Part shown: piece by piece, positions 22,682 through 29,569 of the stretch
Position numbering within the stretch: position 1 is the stretch's first letter
How the letters are laid out: every line of letters starts with the position of its first letter
Assembly: GCA_946185745.1 (NCBI GenBank)
Contig: CAMHKQ010000015.1
Span: forward strand, 1 to 50,254
Reading direction: 5' to 3'
DNA length: 50,254 bases
From: an uncultured Bacteroidales bacterium
Lineage (GTDB): Bacteria > Bacteroidota > Bacteroidia > Bacteroidales > UBA932
Notes under the pieces: model-generated
What the model was told of the DNA's origin: nothing
Database searches by the model: none
What the model saw: the letters and a program-made list of their open reading frames with translations, nothing else
Translations under genes and position numbers: made by a program

Positions 22682-23947
22682 CTACTTGTACAGGGAAATG
22701 TCCGGGAAGGGTTTGTCGTATTCGCCGCGGTCCAGCCTTGCCTTGATATCCCTGAAAGCGTTCAGGGTGTACTCCACGTCCTCCATGGAATGGGCCGCCG
22801 TCGGGATGATGCGGAAGATGACCATGCCCGCCGGAATGACCGGATAGATGACCACCGAGCAGAAAATGCGGTAGTTCTGCCTGAGGTCCACGACTATGTT
22901 GGTAGCCTGCTCCACGCCGGCCTCCACATGGACCGGAGTAACGCAGGCCTCGGCCGGGCCGATATCGAATCCCATCTCGCGGAACCCTTCCTGCAGCCGG
23001 CGCGTGACCTTCCACAGCCTGGCGCGGCGCTCGTCCCCTTCCGGGCTGTCGATGATTTCCAGGCGCTTGATGCAGCCTTCCACGATGGGCATCGGGAGGG
23101 ATTTGGCATAAATCTGAGAGCGCATGTTATACCGCAGGAAGTCGATGATGTCCTTGTCGGAAGCCACGAAACCACCGATGGTGGCCATGGATTTCGCATA
23201 GGCGCCGATATAGAGGTCAACCCCGTCCATCACCCCAAAGTGCTCGGAGGTGCCGCGGCCGTGGGGCCCCATTACGCCGAAACCGTGCGCGTCGTCGATC
23301 ATAAAGCGGAAGCTGTATTTCTGCTTAAGCGCGACTATCTGGTCCAGGATACCCAGGGCGCCGGTCATGCCGAACACGCCCTCGGTAATCACGAGGATAC
23401 CGCCGCCGCTCGCCTCGGCCTCTTTGGTGGCGCGGGCAAGGACGCGGTCGCAGTCCTCGGCGTCGTTATGGCGGAACTTGAACTTGCTGCCTATGTGGAG
23501 CCGGATGCCGTCCAGCAGACAGGCGTGGCACTCGGCGTCGTACACGATTACGTCGTGACGGCCCACCAGGGAGTCGATAGTGGACAGGATGCCCTGGTAG
23601 CCGAAGTTGAACAGGAAGGCGGCCTCCTTCTTCTCGAAGTCGGCGAGCATCCGCTCGAACTTCTCGTGGAGGGCGGTCTGGCCGGTCATCATGCGGCTGC
23701 CCATCGGATAGGCCATGCCCCAGCGGGCCGCGGCCTCGCCGTCGACCTTCCGGATTTCCGGATGGTTGGCCAGCCCCAGGTAATTGTTCAGGCTCCAGCA
23801 CAGCACGTCCTTGCCGGCGAAGCGCATGTGGGGGCCGAGTTCTCCCTCAAGTTTCGGGAACGCGAAGTAGCCGTCGGCCATTTCGCGGTACTGTCCCAAC
23901 GGGCCGCCGGTGGAACGGCGGATCTTCTCGAAAATGTCAGTCTGCAT
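22682..23947 (-). CDS. Alpha-oxoamine synthase family acyltransferase, probable cysteate-acyl transferase
   Basis: 421 residues of the fold-type I PLP family that includes serine palmitoyltransferase and KBL. Visible are WSLNNYLGLANHPE, the DDAHGFGVMGPHGRG block with the cofactor-binding Asp and His, and GAYAKSMATIGGF with the Schiff-base Lys. In Alistipes, Flavobacterium and relatives a member of this family condenses cysteate with acyl-ACP to 3-ketocapnine, the committed step of sulfonolipids. The adjacent cysteate synthase and SDR support that role over sphingolipid-type serine palmitoyltransferase. An extended N-terminus (QYREMADGYFAFPKLEG) and C-terminus are typical of the lipid-type enzymes. 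It acts at the inner face of the cytoplasmic membrane. Confidence 0.8.
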   Translation of the reverse strand: MQTDIFEKIRRSTGGPLGQYREMADGYFAFPKLEGELGPHMRFAGKDVLCWSLNNYLGLANHPEIRKVDGEAAARWGMAYPMGSRMMTGQTALHEKFERMLADFEKKEAAFLFNFGYQGILSTIDSLVGRHDVIVYDAECHACLLDGIRLHIGSKFKFRHNDAEDCDRVLARATKEAEASGGGILVITEGVFGMTGALGILDQIVALKQKYSFRFMIDDAHGFGVMGPHGRGTSEHFGVMDGVDLYIGAYAKSMATIGGFVASDKDIIDFLRYNMRSQIYAKSLPMPIVEGCIKRLEIIDSPEGDERRARLWKVTRRLQEGFREMGFDIGPAEACVTPVHVEAGVEQATNIVVDLRQNYRIFCSVVIYPVIPAGMVIFRIIPTAAHSMEDVEYTLNAFRDIKARLDRGEYDKPFPDISLYK

Positions 23948-23968
23948 AAAGAATATATAGGTTTAGAG

Positions 23969-25051
23969 TCATTTTACTTTCTCCCTGGATACGAGCCCCA
24001 TGGCGCGGAACAGGAATTTGGGAAGCGGCCGCAGCGGGTCGCGTTTTTTCATGTCGATGTACCAGCCCAGTTTCTTCACCACCGGGACCTTGTGCGTCTC
24101 CACGAACTCTATCAGGGCGCCGTCCGGGTCCTCGATATAGGTGAAATGGCCCGAGGCATCGCCCATGTCGAAGGTGATGCCGCCCGGACAGCTGTCCACG
24201 GTGAAGGGGTGGCCCTTCGCGGCGCAGAACTTTTCCAGTTCCCGCATGCCGGTGACGTCATAGCACACCTGGATGAATCCGGGATCGCCCCAGAAACGGC
24301 CTTCGTAGATCTTTCGCGGAGCGCGGTCCAGCGCCTGCACGAGTTCCACGCAGTCCGGGCCCATCAGGCCGGAAAAGGCGCCCTGACGGGATTTGGACGG
24401 GGCCAGGAGCACCCGGCGGTATCTTTCGCCCGCCCCGGGAAGGAGCGACCAGTCGCCGAAAACGCCCGTTTCATCGTATTTCACGGTATCGTAGCCGAGG
24501 ATTTCCCGGTAGAAGGCGACGGATCTTTCCATGTCGGTCACGCCCACCAGGGTGCCGGCCATGCCGCCGGTCAGCTTTCCTTCGTCGATATAGAGGTAAT
24601 CCGTCTGCACCAGCTGGAAGCAGTTGCCGTAGAGGTCTTTGACATAGAAACAGGGGGTGCCGTCCGGCAGGGCGGAGACGGCGGACACGGCGTCCCACTT
24701 GGCGGAAATGGCCTTGTGGCAGGCAGGAATGTCGCGGCAGTTGAGCTTTGCGGCGAAAATGCCGAGATCGCCCGCGGCGATGTCGAAAGCGACAGGCTGC
24801 GGCTTCCTTTCCGAATACTGCCAGATCTCGAAACCGCCGCCGCCCTGCAGGTTGACGGCGATGCAGGCATGCCGTTTCTGTGGCCGGTTGCCGGTGTAAG
24901 GCAGCATCCGCTCCGCCACCGTGTCGTCTTCCAGGATCTTCACGTCGGTACCGAACATCCGGATGAACCAGTTCCATGACTTCCTGAAATCTTCCGTTCC
25001 GACTCCCACCTGCTGGATGCCGGAAATCCTGAAACCGTGCTTGTCTTCCAT
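23969..25051 (-). CDS. Tandem VOC-domain (glyoxalase-fold) protein at the head of the sulfonolipid-type operon
   Basis: 360 residues from ATG 25049-25051 (MEDKHGFRISGIQQVGVGTED). There are two consecutive vicinal-oxygen-chelate modules, about 8-155 and 170-325, with strands such as GIQQVGVG, ACIAVNLQGGGGFEIWQ, TPCFYVKDLYGNCFQLVQ, GTLVGVTDMERSVAFYREILGYD and FTYIEDPDGALIEFVETHKV. The paired His/Glu residues suggest a metal site. The C-terminal tail (KKRDPLRPLPKFLFRAMGL) is basic. The 21-bp gap to the acyltransferase places it in the same operon. A role as a dioxygenase, isomerase or lipid-modifying enzyme is possible, and no substrate can be assigned. The longer upstream frame to 25447 crosses the promoter and is rejected. 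Confidence 0.75.
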   Translation of the reverse strand: MEDKHGFRISGIQQVGVGTEDFRKSWNWFIRMFGTDVKILEDDTVAERMLPYTGNRPQKRHACIAVNLQGGGGFEIWQYSERKPQPVAFDIAAGDLGIFAAKLNCRDIPACHKAISAKWDAVSAVSALPDGTPCFYVKDLYGNCFQLVQTDYLYIDEGKLTGGMAGTLVGVTDMERSVAFYREILGYDTVKYDETGVFGDWSLLPGAGERYRRVLLAPSKSRQGAFSGLMGPDCVELVQALDRAPRKIYEGRFWGDPGFIQVCYDVTGMRELEKFCAAKGHPFTVDSCPGGITFDMGDASGHFTYIEDPDGALIEFVETHKVPVVKKLGWYIDMKKRDPLRPLPKFLFRAMGLVSREKVK

Positions 25052-25075
25052 GGGCGATTGTTGATGATATTCTAA

Positions 25076-25083
25076 CAAATATA
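25076..25083 (-). promoter_or_regulatory. -7 box of the VOC/acyltransferase operon
   Basis: TATATTTG on the minus strand matches the TAnnTTTG consensus 24 bp before the VOC start codon. No convincing TTTG was found at the -33 position, so the promoter may be weak or activator-dependent. Confidence 0.5.
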
Positions 25084-25093
25084 GCAAAAAATG

Positions 25094-25125
25094 TTGGGAA
25101 TTGTCCAGTGGAAACAGTAAATTTG
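25094..25125 (+). promoter_or_regulatory. Promoter of the cytochrome c maturation gene
   Basis: TAAATTTG at 25118-25125 with a partial TTG at 25094-25096, 21 bp upstream. The start codon follows at 25157. It is divergent from the sulfonolipid-type operon. Confidence 0.55.
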
Positions 25126-25156
25126 CTCTGACTACACAATCAAGACCATTAAACCT

Positions 25157-26566
25157 ATGTGGACAAGGCCCTGGAAGACAGCTGAAGGATTCCTCATCGG
25201 AGGCGGCCTTTTTGCCGTGGGGATTGCCCTGCAGCTGACGCTGGGGCCCATTGACTGGGCCCTGTTCGCAGCTCCGGTGAACTGGATTGTCCTGGTCCAG
25301 ATGCTGGCCTTCCTCGCGCTGATGTTCCTCCTCCGCAGGAAGGTCTACGCCTTCGAATGGATGATGCACGGGCAGGCGGCGGTGGCTGCCTTTGCCTGGG
25401 CGCTGGGAATCACGATTCTGATGGGACTGCTGCCCCAGACAAGGCATGGCGGCGTTCCCTGGCTGAGCCAGATGCTCTCTTTCTGGCCTTTCGTGCTAAT
25501 CTGGACCTGGCTGATGGTCATCTCCGGGCTTGCGACGCTGAATCACCTTACCCGCTTCAAGCTGAAGGAAATCCCCTTCCTGCTGAACCATCTGGGCGTT
25601 TTCGTGGCCATAGTGGCCGCCACTCTGGGCAGCGCTGACAGGCAGGAGCTGCAGATGACGGTGTTCTACGGGCACCCCGAATGGCAGGCGATGTCGGATG
25701 ATGACGTGGTTGTGGAGCCCGGTGTCGCCATTCAGCTTCATGAGTTTACCGTCGACTATTATGAAGACATGACGCCCAAGCGCTTTGCGTCGGACATCTC
25801 GGTTTATACCGAAGACGGCAAGACCCTCCGGGGTACGGTAGAAGTGAACAAGCCGCTGAAGGTAAACGGCTGGAAGATTTACCAGTACGGCTATGATGTT
25901 CCGACGGGCGGCGACAGCCCCTACAGCGTGTTCCTGCTGGTGAAAGACCCCTGGCTGCCGGCCGTTTATACCGGCATCTTCCTGATGCTCGCCGGCGCCC
26001 TGTGCCTGATCGGAATGAAATATGTGCGCAAGCGCTGGTGGGTATTGCTTGCAGCGTTACTGCTGACCGGCTTTTTCACATTCCTGACAGTATCCCGCAT
26101 GGGGCATTCAGCCAGGAATCCTATGCCGGCCCTGCAGAGCCCCTGGTTCATCCCGCATCTAATCGTCTACATGGCAGGTTATTCCATGCTGGCAATGGCA
26201 ACGTTGGTGGCTGTTTATCTGCTGTTTTTCAAGAAGGATAAGGGGACGGACAACGAGATGAGCATCACCGACAACCTGGTGTACGTGGGCCTTGCGTTCC
26301 TCACCTTCGGAATGCTCTTCGGCGCCCTCTGGGCCAAGGAGGCCTGGGGCCATTACTGGGCCTGGGACCCCAAGGAAACCTGGGCGGCCATCACCTGGCT
26401 GTGCTACCTGCTGTACCTGCATTTCCGCAGGACACAGCCGCAGGAATGGCGGAAGGCCTGCTGGATCCTTCTTCTGGCCTTCGCTTGCCTCCAGATCTGC
26501 TGGTGGGGCATCAACTACCTCCCTTCGGCCCGGGGCCTGAGCATCCACACCTACAATGTGAAATAG
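25157..26566 (+). CDS. ccsBA: Cytochrome c biogenesis protein, ResB-CcsA fusion
   Basis: 469 residues. The N-terminal half contains several membrane helices, then a ResB-like periplasmic part (DDVVVEPGVAIQLHEFTVDYYEDMTPKRFASDISVY...KPLKVNGWKIYQYGYD). The C-terminal half is the CcsA core, with HxxxxY-type histidine helices and the heme-handling WWD motif seen as WGHYWAWDPKETWAAITW (about 395-412), then a last helix and WGINYLPSARGLSIHTY. System II proteins carry heme across the membrane and ligate it to CXXCH apocytochromes. This fused, short form is the Bacteroidota arrangement. It is monocistronic, with a terminator at 26586-26623. Confidence 0.9.
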   Translation: MWTRPWKTAEGFLIGGGLFAVGIALQLTLGPIDWALFAAPVNWIVLVQMLAFLALMFLLRRKVYAFEWMMHGQAAVAAFAWALGITILMGLLPQTRHGGVPWLSQMLSFWPFVLIWTWLMVISGLATLNHLTRFKLKEIPFLLNHLGVFVAIVAATLGSADRQELQMTVFYGHPEWQAMSDDDVVVEPGVAIQLHEFTVDYYEDMTPKRFASDISVYTEDGKTLRGTVEVNKPLKVNGWKIYQYGYDVPTGGDSPYSVFLLVKDPWLPAVYTGIFLMLAGALCLIGMKYVRKRWWVLLAALLLTGFFTFLTVSRMGHSARNPMPALQSPWFIPHLIVYMAGYSMLAMATLVAVYLLFFKKDKGTDNEMSITDNLVYVGLAFLTFGMLFGALWAKEAWGHYWAWDPKETWAAITWLCYLLYLHFRRTQPQEWRKACWILLLAFACLQICWWGINYLPSARGLSIHTYNVK

Positions 26567-26585
26567 ACCGCGGACATGCTTTGAT

Positions 26586-26623
26586 AAAAAATGCCCCTAC
26601 AGCTATATGTAGGGGCATTTTTG
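26586..26623. terminator. Bidirectional intrinsic terminator
   Basis: ATGCCCCTACA (26591-26601) pairs with TGTAGGGGCAT (26608-26618) over a six-base loop. T-runs follow on both strands, so it can end the ccsBA-like transcript from the left and the tRNA-Cys transcript from the right. Confidence 0.85.
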
Positions 26624-26695
26624 GAGGTGCCTAGCGGAATCGAACCGCTGTACCAGGTTTTGCAGACCTGTGCCTAACCACTCGGCCAAAGCACC
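26622..26695 (-). tRNA. tRNA-Cys (GCA)
   Basis: On the minus strand the gene starts GGTGCTTTGGCC and ends AGGCACC-T-CCA. The seven-base acceptor arms pair with one wobble, and the anticodon loop CTGCAAA gives GCA. The GTTCGAATC T-loop, the U73 discriminator typical of tRNA-Cys and an encoded CCA are all present. A perfect promoter lies at 26705-26735. Confidence 0.96.
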
Positions 26696-26704
26696 AAAGG
26701 ACTG

Positions 26705-26735
26705 CAAAGATACATTTTTTCCTTTAAATAACAAA
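26705..26735 (-). promoter_or_regulatory. Promoter of tRNA-Cys
   Basis: On the minus strand TATCTTTG (26712-26705) is preceded by TTTG (26735-26732) at exactly 19 bp. The tRNA 5' end is 9 bp downstream of the -7 box. Confidence 0.85.
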
Positions 26736-26825
26736 TTTTTCAGCCTGCTCCCGTCGCCGCAAAGCGTCTCTCCCGGAGTGCGAGGAAAACGATAATTAAA
26801 AAATTAAAAAATTTTTTGAAAAAAA

Positions 26826-26856
26826 TTTGCAAATTCAAAAACTATTTGTACCTTTG
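26826..26856 (+). promoter_or_regulatory. Strong promoter of the candidate small RNA
   Basis: TTTG (26826-26829) and TACCTTTG (26849-26856) with exactly 19 bp between them make a full-consensus promoter pointing right, with no protein gene on that strand for more than 1.4 kb. The stretch before it (about 26740-26825) holds a short GC-rich patch and an A/T-rich run but no gene. Confidence 0.8.
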
Positions 26857-26861
26857 CATCG

Positions 26862-26973
26862 GGTTGAGTAAGCGATAGTTCTTATCCGTCAACCTATTGG
26901 TTATTAGTTTTAGTGTTATTAATTATGTGGTTAGATGAGTTGTTGCCTGAGAAGGTCACAACTCATTTTTTTT
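26862..26973 (+). ncRNA. Candidate small RNA of about 110 nt
   Basis: A consensus promoter (26826-26856) is followed about 105 bp later by an intrinsic terminator: ATGAGTTGT (26935-26943) pairs with ACAACTCAT (26958-26966) and is followed by eight Ts. The 5' part can fold as GGTTGA (26862-26867) with TCAACC (26889-26894), extended inside by GTAAG/CTTAT. No meaningful ORF fits. It matches no RNA family I can name (not SRP, 6S or tmRNA). Its terminator lies against the stop codon of the opposite-strand fucosidase, so the 3' end could also be antisense to that mRNA's tail. Confidence 0.65.
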
Positions 26974-28258
26974 ATTTCAGCCATGTCTTCACCGGCCCGT
27001 CGAGTTCGACGGCTATGACGGTGAATGCCGGATCCAGACATTTCTTCGGCAGGTAAATCTCTATCAGACCGGGAGTTTCTTTCCATGAAAGCCTGTTGTA
27101 CACCTCGTATTTCAACGGCATCTCCTTCCCTACCACGCGCACGCTTTTCACATCGTTGAGCACCCCCTTCAACTCCACCGGCCCCGCAGGCTTGCCCGGG
27201 ACATACAGGTAAAGCACCGTTCCGTCCTTGCTGAGGGCGGTATAACCCTCCTTGAAACAGTCAGCCCCGATGCCGGCACGGGTGCCGTAGACCGCCTCGG
27301 CATGCTTGGAAGTCCATCTGCCGAGCTCTTCCAGCACCTTCACCTCCTCGGCAGGGATGGAACCGTCTTCACGGGGGCCGATGTCAAGCAGCAGGTTGCC
27401 TCCGTTTGACAGGCAGTCGATGAAGGTGCGCAGCACCATGTAGGGAGTCTTGAAATTGGTATCCTTATGCTGGAAGCCCCAGGAATCGTTGATGGTGTAA
27501 CAGAGCTCCCAGTAGCGGTCGTCCGGCCTGGCGACCGGAACGCCGATCTCGGGAGTTGCGTAGTCACCATGGCCCTGGATGCGCGAATTGACCACCACGG
27601 CAGGATTGTAACTTCTTATAAGAGAGATGATTCCGGGAGCGTTCCAGGCCTCGGCGGTCTGCTCCCAGTCGCCGTCGAACCAGTAAAGGTCGGGATTGTA
27701 CGCCCCGGAGAGCTCGCGGAGCTGCGCGAAATTGAAGTCGACGAAATGCTGCCACCGGGCAGGTTCGTCGGCGATATTGTAGCGGGTATTATTAACCGTG
27801 AAATTGGGATAGTCATCCCTCGACCAGTCGAGCAGCGAATAGTACAGCCCCAGCCTTAGCCCTTTGGCGCGGACAGCCTCCACGAACGGAGTCAGCACGT
27901 CGCGGCCGGCAGGAGTGAGCGCGGGGATGGAAAGCTCGCCGGAGCGGGTATCCCAGAGGGCTACGCCATCGTGATGCTTGGAGGTGAGCACGGTGTACTT
28001 CGCGCCGCTAGATGCAATCAGTTCAGCCCATTTTTCGGGATTGTACTTGGATGCCGTAAAACCCTTTGCCTGAGCCATATACTGCTCGTACGGCACCTTT
28101 TCGTTGTGGAAAGACCAACTCTCGGAAACGCCGTCCACGGCATAGATACCCCAATGGATGAAGATGCCGAGCTTGGCGTCGTCGAACCATTCCATATCCT
28201 GTGCGCCCACCCCCAGTGAAAGGAGCGCAAGCGCGAATACTGCTGTTATTTTTCTCAT
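26972..28258 (-). CDS. GH29 alpha-L-fucosidase
   Basis: 428 residues from ATG 28256-28258 with a cleavable signal peptide (MRKITAVFALALLSLGVGAQ), so periplasmic or exported. GH29 features are FDDAKLGIFIHWGIYAVDG, TSKHHDGVALWDT, LGLYYSLLDW and LYWFDGDWE with the nucleophile Asp195 in WFDGD, then LLLDIGPREDGSIPAEE. It ends with a small beta domain. The pattern is that of GH29 subfamily A (broad-specificity fucosidases releasing L-fucose with retention). It is transcribed towards the candidate small RNA and away from the esterase-like lipoprotein, with only 43 bp between the two divergent starts. The longer upstream frame is rejected because it would precede the signal peptide. Confidence 0.92.
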   Translation of the reverse strand: MRKITAVFALALLSLGVGAQDMEWFDDAKLGIFIHWGIYAVDGVSESWSFHNEKVPYEQYMAQAKGFTASKYNPEKWAELIASSGAKYTVLTSKHHDGVALWDTRSGELSIPALTPAGRDVLTPFVEAVRAKGLRLGLYYSLLDWSRDDYPNFTVNNTRYNIADEPARWQHFVDFNFAQLRELSGAYNPDLYWFDGDWEQTAEAWNAPGIISLIRSYNPAVVVNSRIQGHGDYATPEIGVPVARPDDRYWELCYTINDSWGFQHKDTNFKTPYMVLRTFIDCLSNGGNLLLDIGPREDGSIPAEEVKVLEELGRWTSKHAEAVYGTRAGIGADCFKEGYTALSKDGTVLYLYVPGKPAGPVELKGVLNDVKSVRVVGKEMPLKYEVYNRLSWKETPGLIEIYLPKKCLDPAFTVIAVELDGPVKTWLK

Positions 28259-28288
28259 GATGATTGTAAGATAGCTCTTTTTTTTGAA

Positions 28289-28296
28289 TATCTTTG
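28289..28296 (+). promoter_or_regulatory. -7 box of the esterase-like gene, near-leaderless
   Basis: TATCTTTG matches TAnnTTTG and ends only five bases before the ATG at 28302, so the mRNA would have no room for a ribosome-binding site. A partial TTG lies at 28264-28266. Confidence 0.5.
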
Positions 28297-28301
28297 CCCC
28301 C

Positions 28302-29480
28302 ATGAAGACATTTTTACTGAGCCTGGCGCTCCTGCTCCCTCTTGCCGCCTGCAATGGAAGGGAGCCCCAAACCGAAGAAGAAGAAACCACCAAGGTGGTA
28401 GTCAGCGACACTCCCCTTTCCAAGGCCGAAGCCGAGGAAGCCCTCACCGCGCTCAAGAAGGAATGGCGCAGCGAAATGGCCAAGAAGGTCAAGAGCGACT
28501 GGGAAGCAAAATCCTTTACCATAAACGGCCAGACCATGAAGTTCTGGCACAAGACCTATGGCAACGTCCCCGAAGGCGGGCATTCCCTCTACATATCGCT
28601 TCACGGCGGCGGCAGCGCGCCCGCCAGCGTGAACGACGGCCAGTGGGAAAACCAGAAAGTGCTGTACTCCCCCGCCGAAGGCGTCTACGTGGCCCCCAGG
28701 GCCCCGTACGACGACTGGGACATGTGGTTCAAGCCTCTCCTCGACCAATTCTACGCGAGGCTCATCCTCATGTATCAGGTCGAAATGAACATCAATCCGA
28801 ACAAAGTGTACCTGATGGGCTACTCGGCCGGCGGGGACGGTGTGTGGCGCATGGCCCCCAGAATGGCGGACAGCTGGGCCGCGGCTTCCATGATGGCAGG
28901 CCATCCCGGCGACATCAGCATGCTCAACCTGCGCAACACCCCGTTCATGATATGGTGCGGCGCACTCGACTCAGCCTACAACCGCAACGAGGAGTGCCGC
29001 AAGAAGACGGTGGAACTGGATTCCCTGCACAACGCCGATCCCGAAGGCTATATCCACGAAAACCACATCGTCGAAGGCAAGGAGCACTGGATGGACCGCG
29101 TGGACGCAGCCGCAGTGCCGTGGATGGCGGCATTCACCCGCAATCCCTACCCCTCCAAGATAGTATGGCAGCAGGAAGAGGTGCTCAGGAGCACCTTCTA
29201 CTGGATAGAGGCCCCCTCCACCGAACTCGCACGCCGTAAGACCGTACGGCTCGAAACGAGCGGCAACACAATCAATATCAGCGAATGCGACTACAGCACC
29301 CTCACCCTGTGGCTGAACGACAGCATAGCCGATCTCGACGGCGAAATCACCGTCAACTTCAAGGGCACGCAGGTGTTCAAGGGCAAGGCGGCACGAACTT
29401 CCGCCAACATCAAGGCCAATCTCTATTCCCGCGGCGACCCCAGCTACGCCTTCCCCGCCAAAATCGACATCAATTTCTAA
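28302..29480 (+). CDS. Lipoprotein alpha/beta-hydrolase (PHB-depolymerase/esterase-like)
   Basis: 392 residues from ATG 28302, with a lipoprotein signal peptide ending LPLAAC (Cys16). The catalytic fold is visible: oxyanion loop LYISLHGGGSAP, nucleophile elbow MGYSAGGDG with the serine, acid in CGALDSAYNRNE and His in VEGKEHWMD. A C-terminal beta domain (about 285-392) follows. Such proteins are related to poly(3-hydroxybutyrate) depolymerases and feruloyl/acetyl esterases. At the edge of a glycan-utilisation locus it may remove O-acetyl or other ester groups from the glycan. This is inferred from context. Start 28302 rather than 28284 is chosen because the signal peptide begins there. Confidence 0.8.
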   Translation: MKTFLLSLALLLPLAACNGREPQTEEEETTKVVVSDTPLSKAEAEEALTALKKEWRSEMAKKVKSDWEAKSFTINGQTMKFWHKTYGNVPEGGHSLYISLHGGGSAPASVNDGQWENQKVLYSPAEGVYVAPRAPYDDWDMWFKPLLDQFYARLILMYQVEMNINPNKVYLMGYSAGGDGVWRMAPRMADSWAAASMMAGHPGDISMLNLRNTPFMIWCGALDSAYNRNEECRKKTVELDSLHNADPEGYIHENHIVEGKEHWMDRVDAAAVPWMAAFTRNPYPSKIVWQQEEVLRSTFYWIEAPSTELARRKTVRLETSGNTINISECDYSTLTLWLNDSIADLDGEITVNFKGTQVFKGKAARTSANIKANLYSRGDPSYAFPAKIDINF

Positions 29481-29519
29481 CTTAGTTACAGGGGGCGGCT
29501 TAGCTCCCTTATAATAAAA

Positions 29520-29547
29520 GAGGCCGGGCTTTTTCAAGTCCGGCCTC
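29520..29547 (-). terminator. Intrinsic terminator after susD
   Basis: A 12-bp stem with one wobble (29520-29531 with 29536-29547, loop of four) lies 22 bp after the susD-like stop on the minus strand and is followed there by a T-rich run. It could also end the convergent esterase transcript. Confidence 0.75.
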
Positions 29548-29569
29548 AAATATTCAGGCTTTAGTTCAA

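Noticed and set aside
22082..24979. A 965-codon plus-strand open frame
   Set aside because: It is antisense to the SDR, acyltransferase and VOC genes, with composition typical of complementary-strand frames and no domain pattern.
26924..27048. A short ORF starting MWLDELLPEK inside the candidate small RNA
   Set aside because: It runs through the terminator hairpin and then antisense to the fucosidase gene; no ribosome site.
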